A DNA stretch of 64,000 bases, taken from the NCBI GenBank assembly GCA_026874595.1, contig CM049316.1, positions 53,577,676 through 53,641,675 on the forward strand, written 5' to 3'. Position numbers and translations under genes: made by a program. The DNA comes from Sipunculus nudus. Its lineage: Eukaryota; Annelida; Sipuncula; Golfingiida; Sipunculidae. The notes below the pieces were generated by a model, which had not been told where the DNA came from, did no database searches, and was given only the letters and a program-made list of their open reading frames with translations. Shown here piece after piece: positions 13,878 through 26,721 of the stretch (positions within the stretch are counted from its first letter, which is position 1; each line of letters starts with the position of its first letter).

Positions 13878-15889
13878 TACCGTAAAAGTCGTTGCAGAAG
13901 TCGCGACTTGTACTAGGAAATCGAATTCTAAAAACTAGAATTTTCTAGCAAAGTCGGGGTGCGACTTGTAATACGTACTTATCCCGTTTCTGTCAGCTTT
14001 CCCGGTACATGGAACGACGTCAGTTGAGCGATAATCGGCAATACCTTTAACCAGAGCTTTGTGAAACGTCTTTCCCCAATAATTTACACTTTTAACCATC
14101 TCTTATGTTATATTTTGTGAACTGACGAAATTTTCATTTTATTAACATTAAATGCAAATTTTATATTTGCCCAGTTCAAGACCTACCCGTTCTGACAAGT
14201 CGCCATTCAAGTGACACTTCCTAATCTGCGTTACTATTATATCATGAGTCAATTTGACGCATATGCCAGTCTGCCGCTCTTTGATGTACATTTCCTTTCC
14301 GTTTAACTATATGGGTATGCTTTCCATAATGAAAAACTCGCGGTTCCATATCCGTTTATGCATGTAAAGTTGCGTCACATTCAAGCTTGATCCACTACAC
14401 ATACGTCGTGAATTTTTTTTGCCTGCCCGGTTGATCGCTGAATACCAGCTGACCTTTGAAGCCGTGTAGCGGAAGTTCAAGCCCCGGGTCACCCGTGCAA
14501 TGACCTTTACATCCCCATGTCAACTAAGCCTTCCGTGACTGATATCCACAATTATAAACTCTCATATTAAGAACCATTAGGTCACTGTCACCATCTCGTG
14601 GTTTTCAAGCGTTTTGGATAACAATGTTATAACGTTTCACGTGAGCTACAAATATACGATTTGCTTCGAGTGTTACCCGTGTCTCTTTCAGGACGATCGT
14701 ATGCCCAACAATATGGCGGCACGCATGCATTACGGTCAATCGTGCGTTGACGTATTCGTGATTTTTTTTAATGAAGACACATTAATCAATACAATGAAAT
14801 AACAAACACCATTTAGGTATATATTTTATTTACTTAAAATGCCACATACGCACCTAAATTCCACGGGAACCGGCACCGTTTGGTGTCATGACGGATCTGG
14901 TTTAACACGGCTGAGTTTGCCATACATCCAAGCCACTTGAATATAATCACTGATAACGATGGAAATTGGGTTTTCCAGATATTATCAAAGAAAAATAAAT
15001 CATTAGTCCCAGTAAATATAATATCTGTAAATTCAATTATGTTTATTTTACGTTAACTGACCGGTCAATAAAGCGTTCATTATCCCCCTGTTGACTGACA
15101 TATATTTCAGTGATTTCAGTAATACCGTGCATGTGCCGCGCCTAGATGGTAAGTTGTAACACTTAATTGAAGGGTTACTAAATTCAGTTTTAGAGCCCCT
15201 TTAAGAAATTAGGTGAATAAATTCAAACTGAATTAATCTTTCCATCTTTCAGTTGTCTTAAGTCAGTTCAAATCATGCCCAATGCGACGGATTGGGACTC
15301 GTCACGCGTACGCAAACTAATCACAGTCTAATGAATCCACCCTACGTTTGACGATCTTTAACAATTTAAAGAGTAGCTCGATTGTGATAGAATTTTGCCT
15401 CATACTCTTTTAGTTTATTAATACAGTCATTTAACTTGATATTTGTATTCTAATGTTACCTAACCTAGTAAGAAACGGCAACAATAACATCGTTTCACAG
15501 CACAAAATGTTATCCGACGCAGCTGACTTTGGCACTGTACAAATCTTACCTGACAATTGAACCCCGACTTTATATGTTAAGATTCTGTTGTTATTCCTTA
15601 AATATAAACATTGTATTAAAGCTGTCCAATTATTTTTACGTTTAAATGGTTTATCTAGTTTATAAACCACAAAAGTACTACGGGGACGTTGGTTGTAGTC
15701 TTGCATCGCAAGGAATGATACTCAAATTCCAAAAGTATCAGGTGGTTGGGACGCCTCCGAAGTCTGGGTGCGACCTATATTATGGACTTTTCCTGAAACT
15801 AAACTTGAACGGCTATTCCCCAGGGGGATCCTAAAAGTCAGGGTGCGACTTGTAATAAGGATGCGACTTCTGCAACGACTTTTACGGTA
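13878..15889. mobile_element. 2.0-kb DNA transposon with perfect 27-bp inverted ends, TA-flanked
   Basis: TACCGTAAAAGTCGTTGCAG and seven more bases at 13878-13904 are repeated exactly, inverted, at 15863-15889. Both ends carry TA, consistent with the TA target of Tc1/mariner/pogo-type elements (known for that superfamily). A motif like GGGTGCGACTTGTAATA occurs in the same orientation near both ends (about 13965 and 15841) and in variant form at about 15767. No long reading frame exists, so it is non-autonomous. It lies inside the larger 11.9-17.2-kb candidate element. The family name is not settled. Confidence 0.75.
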
Positions 15890-15972
15890 ATATGGGATGT
15901 ACAGTTTTCTCATTCCTGTTAAGGTCTGTGAAGACAGTGATTTATACATACATTTATTAAAGAAGTTAATAA

Positions 15973-16041
15973 ATCTGTGTGAAATCTATCTATCTATCTG
16001 TCTGTCTATCTCTCTATTTAACTATCGCTCTATTTATCTAT
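15973..16041. repeat. ATCT/GTCT tetranucleotide-rich tract
   Basis: Imperfect ATCT repeats with CTGT interruptions. Confidence 0.85.
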
Positions 16042-16429
16042 CAACTAAAATAATAGGCATTGTAGGATACAAGTCCGTAAAGAAGCACTGAATTTAATAC
16101 TAAAATAATAGGCAGTCTAGGATAGTCCACACATGTGAGTATAGAAGCACTGAATTCAATAACTAAAGGATATTTATGAAAGAAAAATATATAACATTTG
16201 AAATGAATAACTCATATTTTATTGATTGACCACGTAACTCGGCTTTCAAATAAGAACAATTCTGATTTTATTGATATCATAAACAAGCAATAAAATTTAA
16301 GCTCTGTTCTCATTCCAATAAAAAATTCTGAACTGCATTTCTTTTAAGATAACATCTCATAAAATATCTTTCCAATAAATAAATTTGATATATACTTCAA
16401 CGATGCCAAATACATGACGTTTTGATGAT

Positions 16430-16965
16430 TGCATTTTATGTCGCTAGTTAGCCGGGTGTTCTATGTATATAGGCCATAAATCTTTCATGGCGTTGCAAAT
16501 TGTTCGAAATTTTCATATATACAATTAAAATATAACAATTTTATATATATATAAAACAAGACAAAAATATTACAAATTATCCTTGATATTACAAGTTAAG
16601 TGATAATAAAACGAGACATTGTAACGCTTGCACATGATGTCGGCGTCGCCAGTCAGCCGGATGGTCTATGTAAATAGGCCATTCTTCCTTCATGGCATTG
16701 CAAATGGTTCGATATTTTCATATATACAATAAAAATGCTAAATAAATGTATTTCTTTATATTTATATATCGATGTATATATATGTAATAAGACAGCAAGA
16801 CAGCAAAATACCCTAGATATTGCTAGGTTAGTGATAATAAAACGAGACAATGTAACGCGTCGCCATATAGCTGGGTGGTCTATGTGAATGAGCCGTTCTT
16901 CCTTAAGGACATTTCCAACTGCTTGATATTTTCATATTTACATTCATAATGCTATATATAATATA
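16430..16965. repeat. Three diverged ~210-base tandem copies
   Basis: Copies start at about 16441, 16646 and 16860. Each contains TCGCCAG-like sequence, then GCCGG.TGGTCTATGTA.AT and, further on, GATATTTTCATAT. Spacings are 205 and 214 bases. They lie just inside the right end of the candidate 5.2-kb element, so they may be part of it. Confidence 0.75.
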
Positions 16966-17450
16966 AAAAATGCATGTATTATAGCCTTTGTTTATTAAAC
17001 CCATATGTTATTGATAGAGCGTCTGACTGGGACCCGTTCAACTGGGACCCATCCGACTGGGACCCGTCCAGATGGGATCGAAAAAATCCGACACGTCTAT
17101 CTGAAACCCGTCCATTTGGGATGACACTGTTTACATTATTACATAATCAGTTGATTCATCATGTAACCATATAATATGAATTTATGGTTCTTCTAGTTTT
17201 ATGTTTTCTATACATGGGGCATGGGATAACCCTTGTTACCTGGAGCAAATCTGAAATGTTCTAGCTGTTGTTATATTACCATGTAACTTCGGTGGATGTG
17301 GCATTTAAATCTTTACTCTAAGCTGCAAAATTCAAACTTAAACCCTACAGTCTAGCTTGTATTTGACTAAGATATTAAGTTTATTTAAGGTTGGCAAAGC
17401 TTTGGTTATGTTAGATTAGTTGATGCAGTGTCTTTCTCTTATTCTTCCAG

Positions 17451-17590
17451 ACTAAAAATGCACAAGAGGCAGACATGAGAGCAGCAGCCAGCAGAAGAGA
17501 GTGCGAGATGTTAAACCACAGTGTTAATGGGCTGAGGGAGCAGGTCCGTCAACTACAGGAGCTGTTATCCAGCAGAGAACAGGAACACAG
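17451..17590 (+). CDS. LRRCC1: LRRCC1 exon b (coiled coil)
   Basis: The exon is 140 bases, beginning in phase 0 and ending two bases into an arginine codon. The acceptor is TTATTCTTCCAG and the donor is CACAG|GTCAGT. The peptide has QEADMRAAASRRE near the start and LQELLSSREQEHR at the end. The latter leads into the KE.E.RV..ESP segment that starts the next exon, as in vertebrate LRRCC1. Reading runs open past the donor for about 100 bases, but that extension is unlike coiled coil and the GT fits the phase of exon c. Confidence 0.88.
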
Positions 17591-19710
17591 GTCAGTCAGC
17601 AGTCACACCTTTACTGGTACAGACCCCTCACCTTGTCTGTCCACTACATACTGTCCAATTACCCACACCCTCAACAAGACAAAGTAATTAAACAGTCACT
17701 CCATATCACTAACTGAGTTCTTTGGTTGGAACAGAGGTAGTTTATTTACACTGGAAAGTAAAATTATCATATAGAAAATGCATCGAGTCTTTTCAAGAAT
17801 TCTCCACACTTAGCTAAATTGCTGATAACATTGTAAATTTAAAAAAGCCAAAAGTTAAAATTAATGTGTTTCATTTACTTGAAATGGGATATCTGACTGT
17901 CCACAGGGCTAGAAATTTGCGAGATTTTTCACTAGACAGAAGGATCCTTGGATTGTTGTCTTATTGTTGGTATCGATTAGCCTAACATTTGTTTCCAGTT
18001 GTCATGCTTGTACATGGAAGGGGTTTATTTCTGTAAATTGTCTTATTTGAAAGGAGGATTAAATTAACATGTTTCCTTGCTAAAGCAGTTAAATTTTGTT
18101 TGCATTCAATAACACTATAGTTAGATTTAAAGAGCTATGACAAGGTCCAGAGACATTTGATTCTGCTGTTAACTTTACTTTGCATATTGGATAAATTCTG
18201 TCAAAAAATTTTAAGGAAAAAATAAATAAGAAAAGTGGATTTTGTCCTTATATCATTCTTTTTGTTTAAATACAGTTGTCATTATTCATTTGATGAAACC
18301 ATTTTGTACAATTTAATATTACAGAAAAGCTGCCTCAGGATCAGGGTTAATTTATCTACTTTGATATCATATCTAGCAGAAAATGATTTGATCCAGGGAG
18401 TAATTAATGTTCCAGTTGATTACAGTCTAAATGCTTATAATGAGAGATGATGTAGGGAGAGTTACAGACCATTGAAGTGTAATGTGAGCTCATCCAGAGG
18501 TTTAAAGGAGGGAGAAGAGTAAACCTTGATTGGCATTTTGTAGGGATGAGATGACCCATTTGATAGGGGCTTATACAATTTCCTAGAAGACACACAGCCA
18601 CAAATGATATTTTATGACTGAGATCATACACTTGATAATTGGTTGTAAAACACCCGTAGTGACACTTGGATGAAAAACACCATCCATCTCCAGGCCATCA
18701 GTCTTGTGGTAGCCAGATGTACTAAGAAGAACAGGTTTACCTTCTGTAACAAAAAGGAGGCAGAAAGTGCAAACGGAGCATGGTATGTCCTTAACAATTA
18801 CGCAGGAATATTGAGATTTTCCTCATGCAAGGACTCTATATGTTATCATAATAACATATTTGATAACTTGTATTTCATGCAAGATACCTATATGGAAACG
18901 TTCATTACTGACATACATATTACATGTTGTATTGATAGATCTGTTACTCCTGTGTTTATCGATCACTTAGCATGGTCACCTGCCAACATCAAAACAAGCA
19001 CTTAATTGACTTCAGCAGCACCCGGCAAACTTGGATAGAGGCGAAAATAGGATTAGAGAGTGATCAAGTTTGTCTACAACCAAGGAAACAATTCATGTTG
19101 ATTTGCTTAGATCAAAGGTCAAGGTCAAAGAAATATCATGTATTGTAAAATCTTCAGTCCTTTTATCACAGAATGATGTGCCCTGGTCCGGTTTATAGTA
19201 TGTAAAATCAGTGATATGTAGGTCAAGGTTATAGAAAATATCAAAGTGTATTGGGATGTACTTTGATATAGTATCATTAATTTATGTTTCTGCCAGTCAA
19301 AGATAAAGATATCTTTAATTTTCCTACATTCCTCTTGTTTTCTTAAAAGTGTCTGAATGATTCAAGTTAAAGAAAAAGAAAATCATCAGGTATCCTTTAT
19401 TATCAGGCATTATTCTCTTGTTATTTTCTAATCTACTCTGAACACTCAGTGACTACAGAAGTACTGTTGCCTTTTTGTTGATGGTATATTGTGAAGGGAA
19501 TGCCATGCAAACTCCTTTTTCAGTGCATATTTTCAAAGACAAAGTTAATATCTCTGTGTTTTCTTCTGAGAAATATTCCATTGCTTTATAACAGGTTTAA
19601 AAGTAAAAGGAATGTCATTAGGCCAAACAAAATAGTAAGGTTTTGTTCTCAGGCATGCTTTTTCAGAAAAAAATGTGGGCGGGCAATTTTATTTTTTTTT
19701 TTACCTTTTT
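17591..19710. other. Intron sequence without recognised features
   Basis: First part of the 11.5-kb intron between exons b and c. Contains AAAGGTCAAGGTCAAAG near 19114. No gene or clear element was seen. Confidence 0.5.
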
Positions 19711-21838
19711 AGCTCAGCTGACTATAAGTCATCTGAGCTATAGTCATGGGCCATTGTCCATCATCCGTCCGTCTGTCCGTCCGTTAGACTGGCACATTTT
19801 GAAAAACGTTAGACCTATGAATCCAAAATTTGGCAGACTGTTAGATGTCCCCAATACTGTCCCACCATACCAAATATCGGGTCAATATGACTTTGTTCCT
19901 TTAAGATATTTAGGAAAAACCACAAATTTCCATTAAAAACCTATTATCACACTTGAGGACCAACTTATATAAAAAACACTCATCTGTTTCTCTTAATATT
20001 TACCAGAAGTAATCTCCTATATATTTCCTATATACATGCCAGAAATTAAGTCCGTTAAGTATAATTTCTATAAGTTATGGGCCCGAACATAATGGACTTT
20101 GTAAAAAATCAGGAAAAATATTTACTCACTTAACATGAAAAATTTTGAAACTAGAGACTATTTTCCCAAGTATATAACTTTGTTTAATAAAGATTAAGTT
20201 GTTTACCCAAAATAAGATCTGAATTATGTAAATTTGTTAAGTTATTAGCATAAAAATAAAATCAGTACCTTAAATTTTGCCCAACTTTGACCATGGCACG
20301 TTTTTTTCCTGTTAGTACTTTTGATTTAATTTTCACAGCATGTAAACATAAGTATTTAATTTGTTTAAATCTGAAATTTGAAAATAAAAGCTTGAAAATT
20401 AGACTAGTTATGGATTTTTTTTCTTGAGGCTCTATTGTAGTCATTTGCTCTGTCCAGATGCAGGGTCCCACTCCAGGTCACTGGAAGTCAGCTATGCCAG
20501 GGTTTCTGATTTGTTACAGTCACTGGGGGAGATGCCCTGCTGTGACAGGTGTACAGTTATATCACCACCCCAATCCCCCCCCCCTCCCCCCCCCCCTCCT
20601 CAGAATTGTGAAATCTGAATCAAGTATTATTTTTAGATATTTATTGATTTGCAAATTTAAAAGATATATTTTAGTGGTAAAAAATAAATATACATTTGTA
20701 TGCATGATGTGGTGTTATCTGACAAGATTGAGATTTATGATGATGCAATTTAGAATTATGAATCAATGTTTATATTCAGATACATATGTTATATTGGAAA
20801 TGTATAGAAATATAAACTTAAAATAAAAAAAAAAATTGATGTGATAAAAAGTGAGGATCTAATACAAACATTTTTTCATTATTGATTCCTGTGCACTGAA
20901 ACATTAGTTTTTATTGCAAATGTGTAAAATATATTTAATTAAAAAAATAATAGGATTAGAAAATAATTAAGATCTTATTGAAACATATTCTTGCCTTAGG
21001 AGAATATAACATTAAGTGATCAGCTCTGTCCATCATCTCTCAATTATCATTAAATATATATTAATTATGAATTTTTTCCTATAAGCACTGTTGAAATAAC
21101 TTTCATATGCTGTATGTTTTTGGAATTAAGCTATTTAAGTCTGAAATTTGAAAGCAAATTATATATTCAGTTCTGTTTTATTGCAGATGTTAAACTTTAA
21201 AAACAATTGATATAATAAATAAATTAATAAAAAATTGAAACTTCATATATTATCAGCTTTGTTTGTCTACCAGTCTGTCTGTCCTTTTTTAAATATTATT
21301 TACTTATGAATGAACTTTTTTATCCTGTAAGCATTTTTGAATTAAGTGAAAATCCTATGTATGTACACTATAATAATACAGATATGTTGTAACTCCCACC
21401 ATTCCCCCCGCCCCCACCACCACCAAGTCTTTTCATCTGTGTACTGGGGACATTAGTTATAATTCAACTGTATATATTTCATAAAAAAATACATAGATTT
21501 AATAATATATATCATAAAAAATAGGTTCAGTTGAACAGTTGAACTACTGAAATGTCAACAGTTAATCAAAGAGCCAGCTAATGAACATGGTAATAGTAAA
21601 GATCATTTGTTCACAAACTGCTCATATGCTTCAGTTTCAACATTCGGAAACACATGGTCATGTCACAAAATATTATTTACAACAATTTCTTGCTCATCAA
21701 TACAAACCAATCATATAAACCAACCATGCATGGCCTATATTACCTCTTCCTCTTACACTATCTCCATTTGATATTATTTTAGACTTTTACCTTCAAGGTC
21801 AACTTCAGCTGAGCACAGTGACCCATGGGTCCCTTGTC
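19711..21838. mobile_element. AGCTCAGCTGAC-family element, copy 1 (2.1 kb)
   Basis: Begins AGCTCAGCTGACTATAAGTC followed by ATCTGAGCTATAGTC, then GTCCGTCTGTCCGTCCG. Ends near TTCAGCTGAGC, then GACCCATGGGTCCCTTGT. The outer GCTCAGCTGA and its inverse form short terminal inverted repeats. Shares long stretches with 26722-28288, for example TTAGATGTCCCCAA and TTGTTCCTTTAAGATATT. The interior is AT-rich with no transposase frame; a C-rich tract lies near 20576-20598. Confidence 0.65.
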
Positions 21839-23211
21839 TGTATGTTCAGATAAAAATGTTATATGACCAGGGAAAAGAAGAATAGCAGATACTTTTTGCT
21901 AATAGGTAAAAGCACACTACATAACAAAGGAAATTTTTTTTATCAAAATTGTATTATCTTATCTCCTTGAAAGAAATGTCTTGGCAGCTGGAGCTTAAAA
22001 TTGGTAAGTTTCTATTGAAAATCAAATAAAAATTATTGATGCGTGGGAAACGCAGACAGTGCCTCAGAACCATACTTTATTTTTTTTGGCCTTAGGTTTT
22101 GAAATTGTAGGGGAAAGTCTCTTGAAATTTGTTCTTCCTGGAATATGAGTATGTAGGAATGAGACCCATTGTTAGAAGTTGTGTCTATTAGGGCCTAAAA
22201 TGTTTGGAAACTCTAACCCTTTACCCATAGATGAAAAAAAATTTTCAGAAATCTTAAACCTTTTGTCCCTGTGTCTGTTGTCGAATTAAAACAGTGTCAA
22301 GACCACCTAATTTGTCAATGAATGTAAAAACATCAAACTCAGCTTTTGTCCATGGATTAGAAAAAAGTTTAATGTTTGCTTTATGTTCATGGATTAAAAA
22401 CGTGCTGAAAATTAACTTTTGTCCTTTGATAAATATATTTTGAAACCTGTGGAATGGTCGCAAATATTTCAAAATTCTTGTCCAGCAGACATTGGAATAC
22501 AAAAACAGTATTTGAAAGAACATTAACTATCAGTTACAGCCATGAAATTTCTGGGTTTTTTTCTATGACATTTTATCTGTGTGAGCTTTCCTCTAGGAAT
22601 ACAGACAAATGAAGTGCAATCTTTTTGCTCCAGTTGATCATAATTTATTTTGGCAGTGTGTCACTTTCAGTAATGTTGTAATGTCCATATTCTTTTCCAA
22701 TGACATAAAATCATTGGTTATGACAGTCAGTAAAAATGTGTTTGTAATACCACATATTGCTTCTAGCCTTGGATAAATCATTTAATAGCTGCTTGGTACT
22801 CATATATAATATTTATGGCAATCAAATCAATGCTAGCTAGGCTACAGAAATGTCCCAGCATGCGCAGATATTAAGGTGACTCTCATTCAGTCATAAATGT
22901 ATGTTTTGTGGCTTCTGTTGTCCTGGTGATATTTTTGGCTGTAAGATTGATATACTCATTTCCATTGTAGCTGGAATGTTTATTTTAATTAAAATGAGTA
23001 ACTAGGGGAATGGTTTCATAGCCGGGTTTATATTTGCTCATTAAAATCATGCTCATTTTATGTCTAGATATAAAACCCTTCAGTCTGATGTTTATCTTCT
23101 TGGGTCTTTCAAAAGAAGAAACACAGATGTGACTGCATCATAGATTTCATGCCAAAGAGGTTCTTCAACTACAGTGAATTGGTATTTTAGCTGGAGAACC
23201 ACAGGCATGGA
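21839..23211. other. Intron sequence without recognised features
   Basis: AT-rich. No gene, RNA or element was recognised. Confidence 0.5.
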
Positions 23212-25450
23212 TTTTTTAGCGAACCTTTGAGCTTATGCGATGGTGTGGCGTCGTCAGGCGTCCTTCGTCTGTACCTTACCCATACTATCTTGAAAACAGC
23301 AAGAGTTAGCATCCCAAAATTTTATGCAAAAAATTAGTCATTTAAAAAACTCTATCGGATTTTGTTTTTTTTTGGCTAACTGCATTTTCATAGATTTTAA
23401 TGGGAAAAAGCTAAAAAAGCTTTAAAAATCTTCTTCTCCAACAACTGTTCAGCCAAATAGTCCAATATTTCACAGAAATGATTCCTGGAACAATCTTTTT
23501 CAAGTTTGTTTGAATGGTTTAAGTTCGGTGATTTTTGGCCGAGTTACAGGAAGTTGAACTTCGTCATCTGTCCAAAAAAGCATACTAAAATTACAGTCTC
23601 AGAAACAGCAGGAGCTATCATCACCAAATTTTAAGCCAATGTTGGTCACAGGAGTCATATCTGAAATTGAGGTATTGGTGGCGCCACCTGCATCGGCCTT
23701 TTTTGTACAGGGGTCATCAGTGCCCGTATCATACTGACGGCTATAAAAATCTTCTTCTCTGAAACCATATGGCCAAATTGTTTAATATCGCACAAAAATA
23801 TTCCTAGGGTAGTGCTTTCTGAAGTTTGTTCAAATGATCTCAGTTCAGTGACTTTTGGCTGAGTTATGGGAAGCTGAATTTAGTCATATGCCGTACAGCC
23901 CATTTTAGCTCAGTGGCTACAAAGATCTTCTTCTCAAAAACCACTGGGCCAAATTCTTAAATCACCCACATTAATCATCCTTAGATGTTGATAATTCAAG
24001 TTTGTTCAAATAGTTCTGGTTCAGTGATTTTTGGCTGAGTTATGGGAAGCTTAACTTAGCCATTTTGCTGTATTTTCCCATATGAGTTATAAACCTGTAA
24101 AATGCTTTTTGACTGACGCCAATTTGTTTAATATTTTACAAGAATAATCCCCTGAATAATTCTTATAATAATTGTCTTTTATGGTTCCAAAGAATGAATT
24201 TTGGCTGAATTATAAGGATTGAATTGAGTCATTTTACCATATATGTTAGCTGTGTGAAGCAGATACATCTAGCCTGGCACCAGTTTATCCGCATCCGTTA
24301 CATTTTGCCTCTAGACATTTAGATTTCAGGTTATCTATGGAAAATATTGGCAAGAATGTATTTAAAGGCTTTTAAAAAATGTAGATTTATGATTTTAGAT
24401 ATTCCTCATGCCAGGCAATGTTTACCATCACAGGTATACAGCTCTCTCTGGGTATATAAAGAATCCTGTACATGGATTATAAATAATTAGATCCATACTC
24501 AACTTAATTCAAGATTTTGCCATCAGTGAGATGTATCTGTATTATAATTTTGCATTCAATATGCATCTGTAGTAATTTTAGCGAACCTGTGAGCTAATGC
24601 AATGGTGTGGCGGCGTCCGTCGTCTGTACATTAACCCATACTATTTAGGAAATGACTGGAGCTAGCATCATGAAATTTAATGCAAAAAAATTAGCCATCT
24701 GAAAAACTCTGCATTTTCATAGATTTTATAGAGAAAAAGCTAAAAAACCTTTAAAAACCTTCTACTCTGAAACGGTCAAGCCAAAGTGTTCAATATTTCA
24801 CAGAAATAATCTTTTGTACCATCTCTCTAAAGTTTGTTCGAATGGTTCAAGTTCTGTGAATTTTGGCTGAGTAACAGGAAGTTGAACTTAGCCATCTCCA
24901 AAAAAGCATACTAAAATGACAGTCTCAGAAACAGCCAGAGCTATCATCACCAAATTTTATGCCAGTCTTGGTCAGATTAGTAATATATGAAATTCAGGTA
25001 TTGGTGGTGCCACCTGCATTGACCTTTTTTTGTACGGGGGTCATTGGTCATCTGTACATTAACCCATAATTTCTCAGGAATAGCAGGAGCTACCATCCCC
25101 AGATTTTAAGCAATAATCTGTCACATATCAAATGTTGTGGGATTTGGCTTATTTTTTTTGCTATCTGCATTCACTTAAATTTCATAGGAAAAAAACTGAA
25201 AAACCTTTAAAAATCTTCTTCTTGTAAACAGTCAAGCCAAATTGTTCAATATTTTACAGAAATGAACCCAGAGGCAAACCCTCTCAAGTTTGTTCAAATG
25301 GTTTGCATTTGATTTAGTGGACTTACACAAATTTGAACAGTCATTTGGCAAAGTAGGCATACTAACATAGTAATTTCAGAAATGACAGAAGCTAGTATTA
25401 CCAAGTATTGTGCAAATGTTGGTCACATGACTCATATTTTGAAGTTGCAG
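23212..25450. repeat. Interspersed repeat with internal ~1.36-kb duplication
   Basis: TTTTAGCGAACCTTTGAGCT at about 23214 recurs as TTTTAGCGAACCTGTGAGCT at about 24577. Each is followed by GCAATGGTGTGGCG-like sequence, GTCTGTAC, ACCCATACTAT and several phrases of the type AAATTTTATGC and GTTTGTTCAAATGGTT. Sub-repeats of a few hundred bases recur within each half, for example AGTGATTTTTGGC.GAGTTA. No coding capacity was seen. Confidence 0.6.
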
Positions 25451-25574
25451 ATTTTGTGATTATGTCAGCTTGAAGAATAAAGCATTTTAGCCCAAGTCTT
25501 TCAGTATGTGTAAACAGATTTACCAACAGGCCAAGATTGTGTGTGCATCTTTAAAACTGTTTCAGATTTGGCAA

Positions 25575-26290
25575 CAGATCCAGAGTTCATTCAGTGCAGC
25601 CAGATATAGGTCAAGAGTTCAATCAGTGCAGCCAAGCACAAGGCATGTGATCACCTCATGGGTGACATGTGAACACCTCATGAGCACCATGTGATCACTT
25701 CATGGGTGTCATGCCCCTCAGGGCAGGGCCCCTGCATGAGCTTATGCAATGGTGTCGCTACTATTTCAGTGCTTTGGTGCAATGATTGAACTCTTGAGCC
25801 AGATAAAGGTCAAGAGTTCAATCTGTGCAGCCAAGCACAAGGCATGTGATCACCTCATGGGCACCATGTGATCACTTCATGGGTGTCATGCCCCTCAGGG
25901 CAGGGCCCCTGCATGAGCTTATGCAATGGTGTGGCTACTATTTCAGATATGGTAAACAGGCTAGAGGTCAGTCTTGATCTATTTATAGCTATGGCAGACT
26001 GCCAACTGTATCAGATTAGGCAACAGGTCAAGAGTTCACTCAGTTCAGCCAGGTATGTGCCAGGAGTACTATCAGTGCAGTAGCTGCATTCTATTTATAG
26101 CGTTGGCAGACTGCCCACTGCTTCAGATTTGGCACCAAAGTTCAGCCTGGATCTATTTATAGCTTTTGCAGACTGCCAACTGTGCCAGATTATGCAACAG
26201 GTCAAGAGTTCACTCAGTTCAGCCAGGTACAGGTCAAAAGTTCCCTCAGTCTAGCCAGGTGCAGGTCATGAGTTCACTCAGTGCAGTAGC
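25575..26290. repeat. Cluster of tRNA-B-box-like motifs, with a long direct duplication
   Basis: Motifs like GGTCAAGAGTTCAATC recur at about 25609, 25809, 26028, 26202 and more weakly near 25575, 26231 and 26265, mostly followed by AGTGCAGCCA-like sequence. They resemble the T-arm/B box of a tRNA-derived SINE (GGTTCGA..CC), but are degenerate. A segment with TCATGGGTGTCATGCCCCTC and the following GCATGAGCTTATGCAATGGT is present twice, 179 bases apart. A 14-base perfect stem lies at 25784-25823. Confidence 0.45.
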
Positions 26291-26378
26291 CTGAGCCAGC
26301 AAATTTGTCACAGTTCACTCGGGTCAACTGCCTTTCTCACCTAAGCCTGGTCAGCCCCATGCATCAGACTCAAGGTAA

Positions 26379-26720
26379 GTTTGATGTATTGGCCTGATAT
26401 TTTGACCTGTCTATGTGTCTTTGATGGCTTTCTCGTTCACAAGACAGGTGTCGCCACCTTCAATGACTTTTGCACAGTGAATGTGCCTGCTTATTTCTAC
26501 AGTGGAATTTGATATATCAGCCTGAAATTGGGCATATATATACATATCGAATACCTTTGTTGTATACAAGACTGGTGGTGCCACCTACAATAATTTTTGC
26601 ACAGTGTGTGTCCCTGCTTATTTTCAGGAGGGGTTTGATATATCAGTCTGAAATTGGGCATATGTATATATCTCTGATAGCTTTGTTGTATACAAGACTG
26701 GTGGTTCAAGCTACAATCAT
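26379..26720. repeat. Three ~127-base tandem copies
   Basis: Units begin with TTTGATRTAT near 26380, 26507 and 26634 and share CCTGA.ATT, CAAGACTGGTGGT and TTTTGCACAGTG. The last unit runs directly into the AGCTCAGCTGAC element at 26722. Confidence 0.75.
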
Positions 26721-26721
26721 T

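Larger units (their letters stand above)
11925..17172. mobile_element. Candidate 5.2-kb terminal-inverted-repeat element
   Basis: The left end (11934-12008) holds several ~15-base units like AGTTGGACGGGTCCC. The right end (17021-17125) holds the inverted form, such as ACTGGGACCCGTTCAACTGG and GGGACCCGTCCAGATGGGAT. Outside these, GGTTTACATGATTA (about 11931) and the inverted TCATCATGTAACCA (about 17157) may be the outermost inverted repeat. The interior is AT-rich and holds CT microsatellites, a complete 2.0-kb inverted-repeat element and a ~210-base tandem triplicate. No transposase frame is visible, so it would be non-autonomous. Exact ends and target duplication are unsettled. Confidence 0.5.

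Noticed and set aside
18670-19005. 111-codon plus-strand open reading frame
   Set aside because: No domain, no conserved-looking motif, and located inside the intron between exons b and c.
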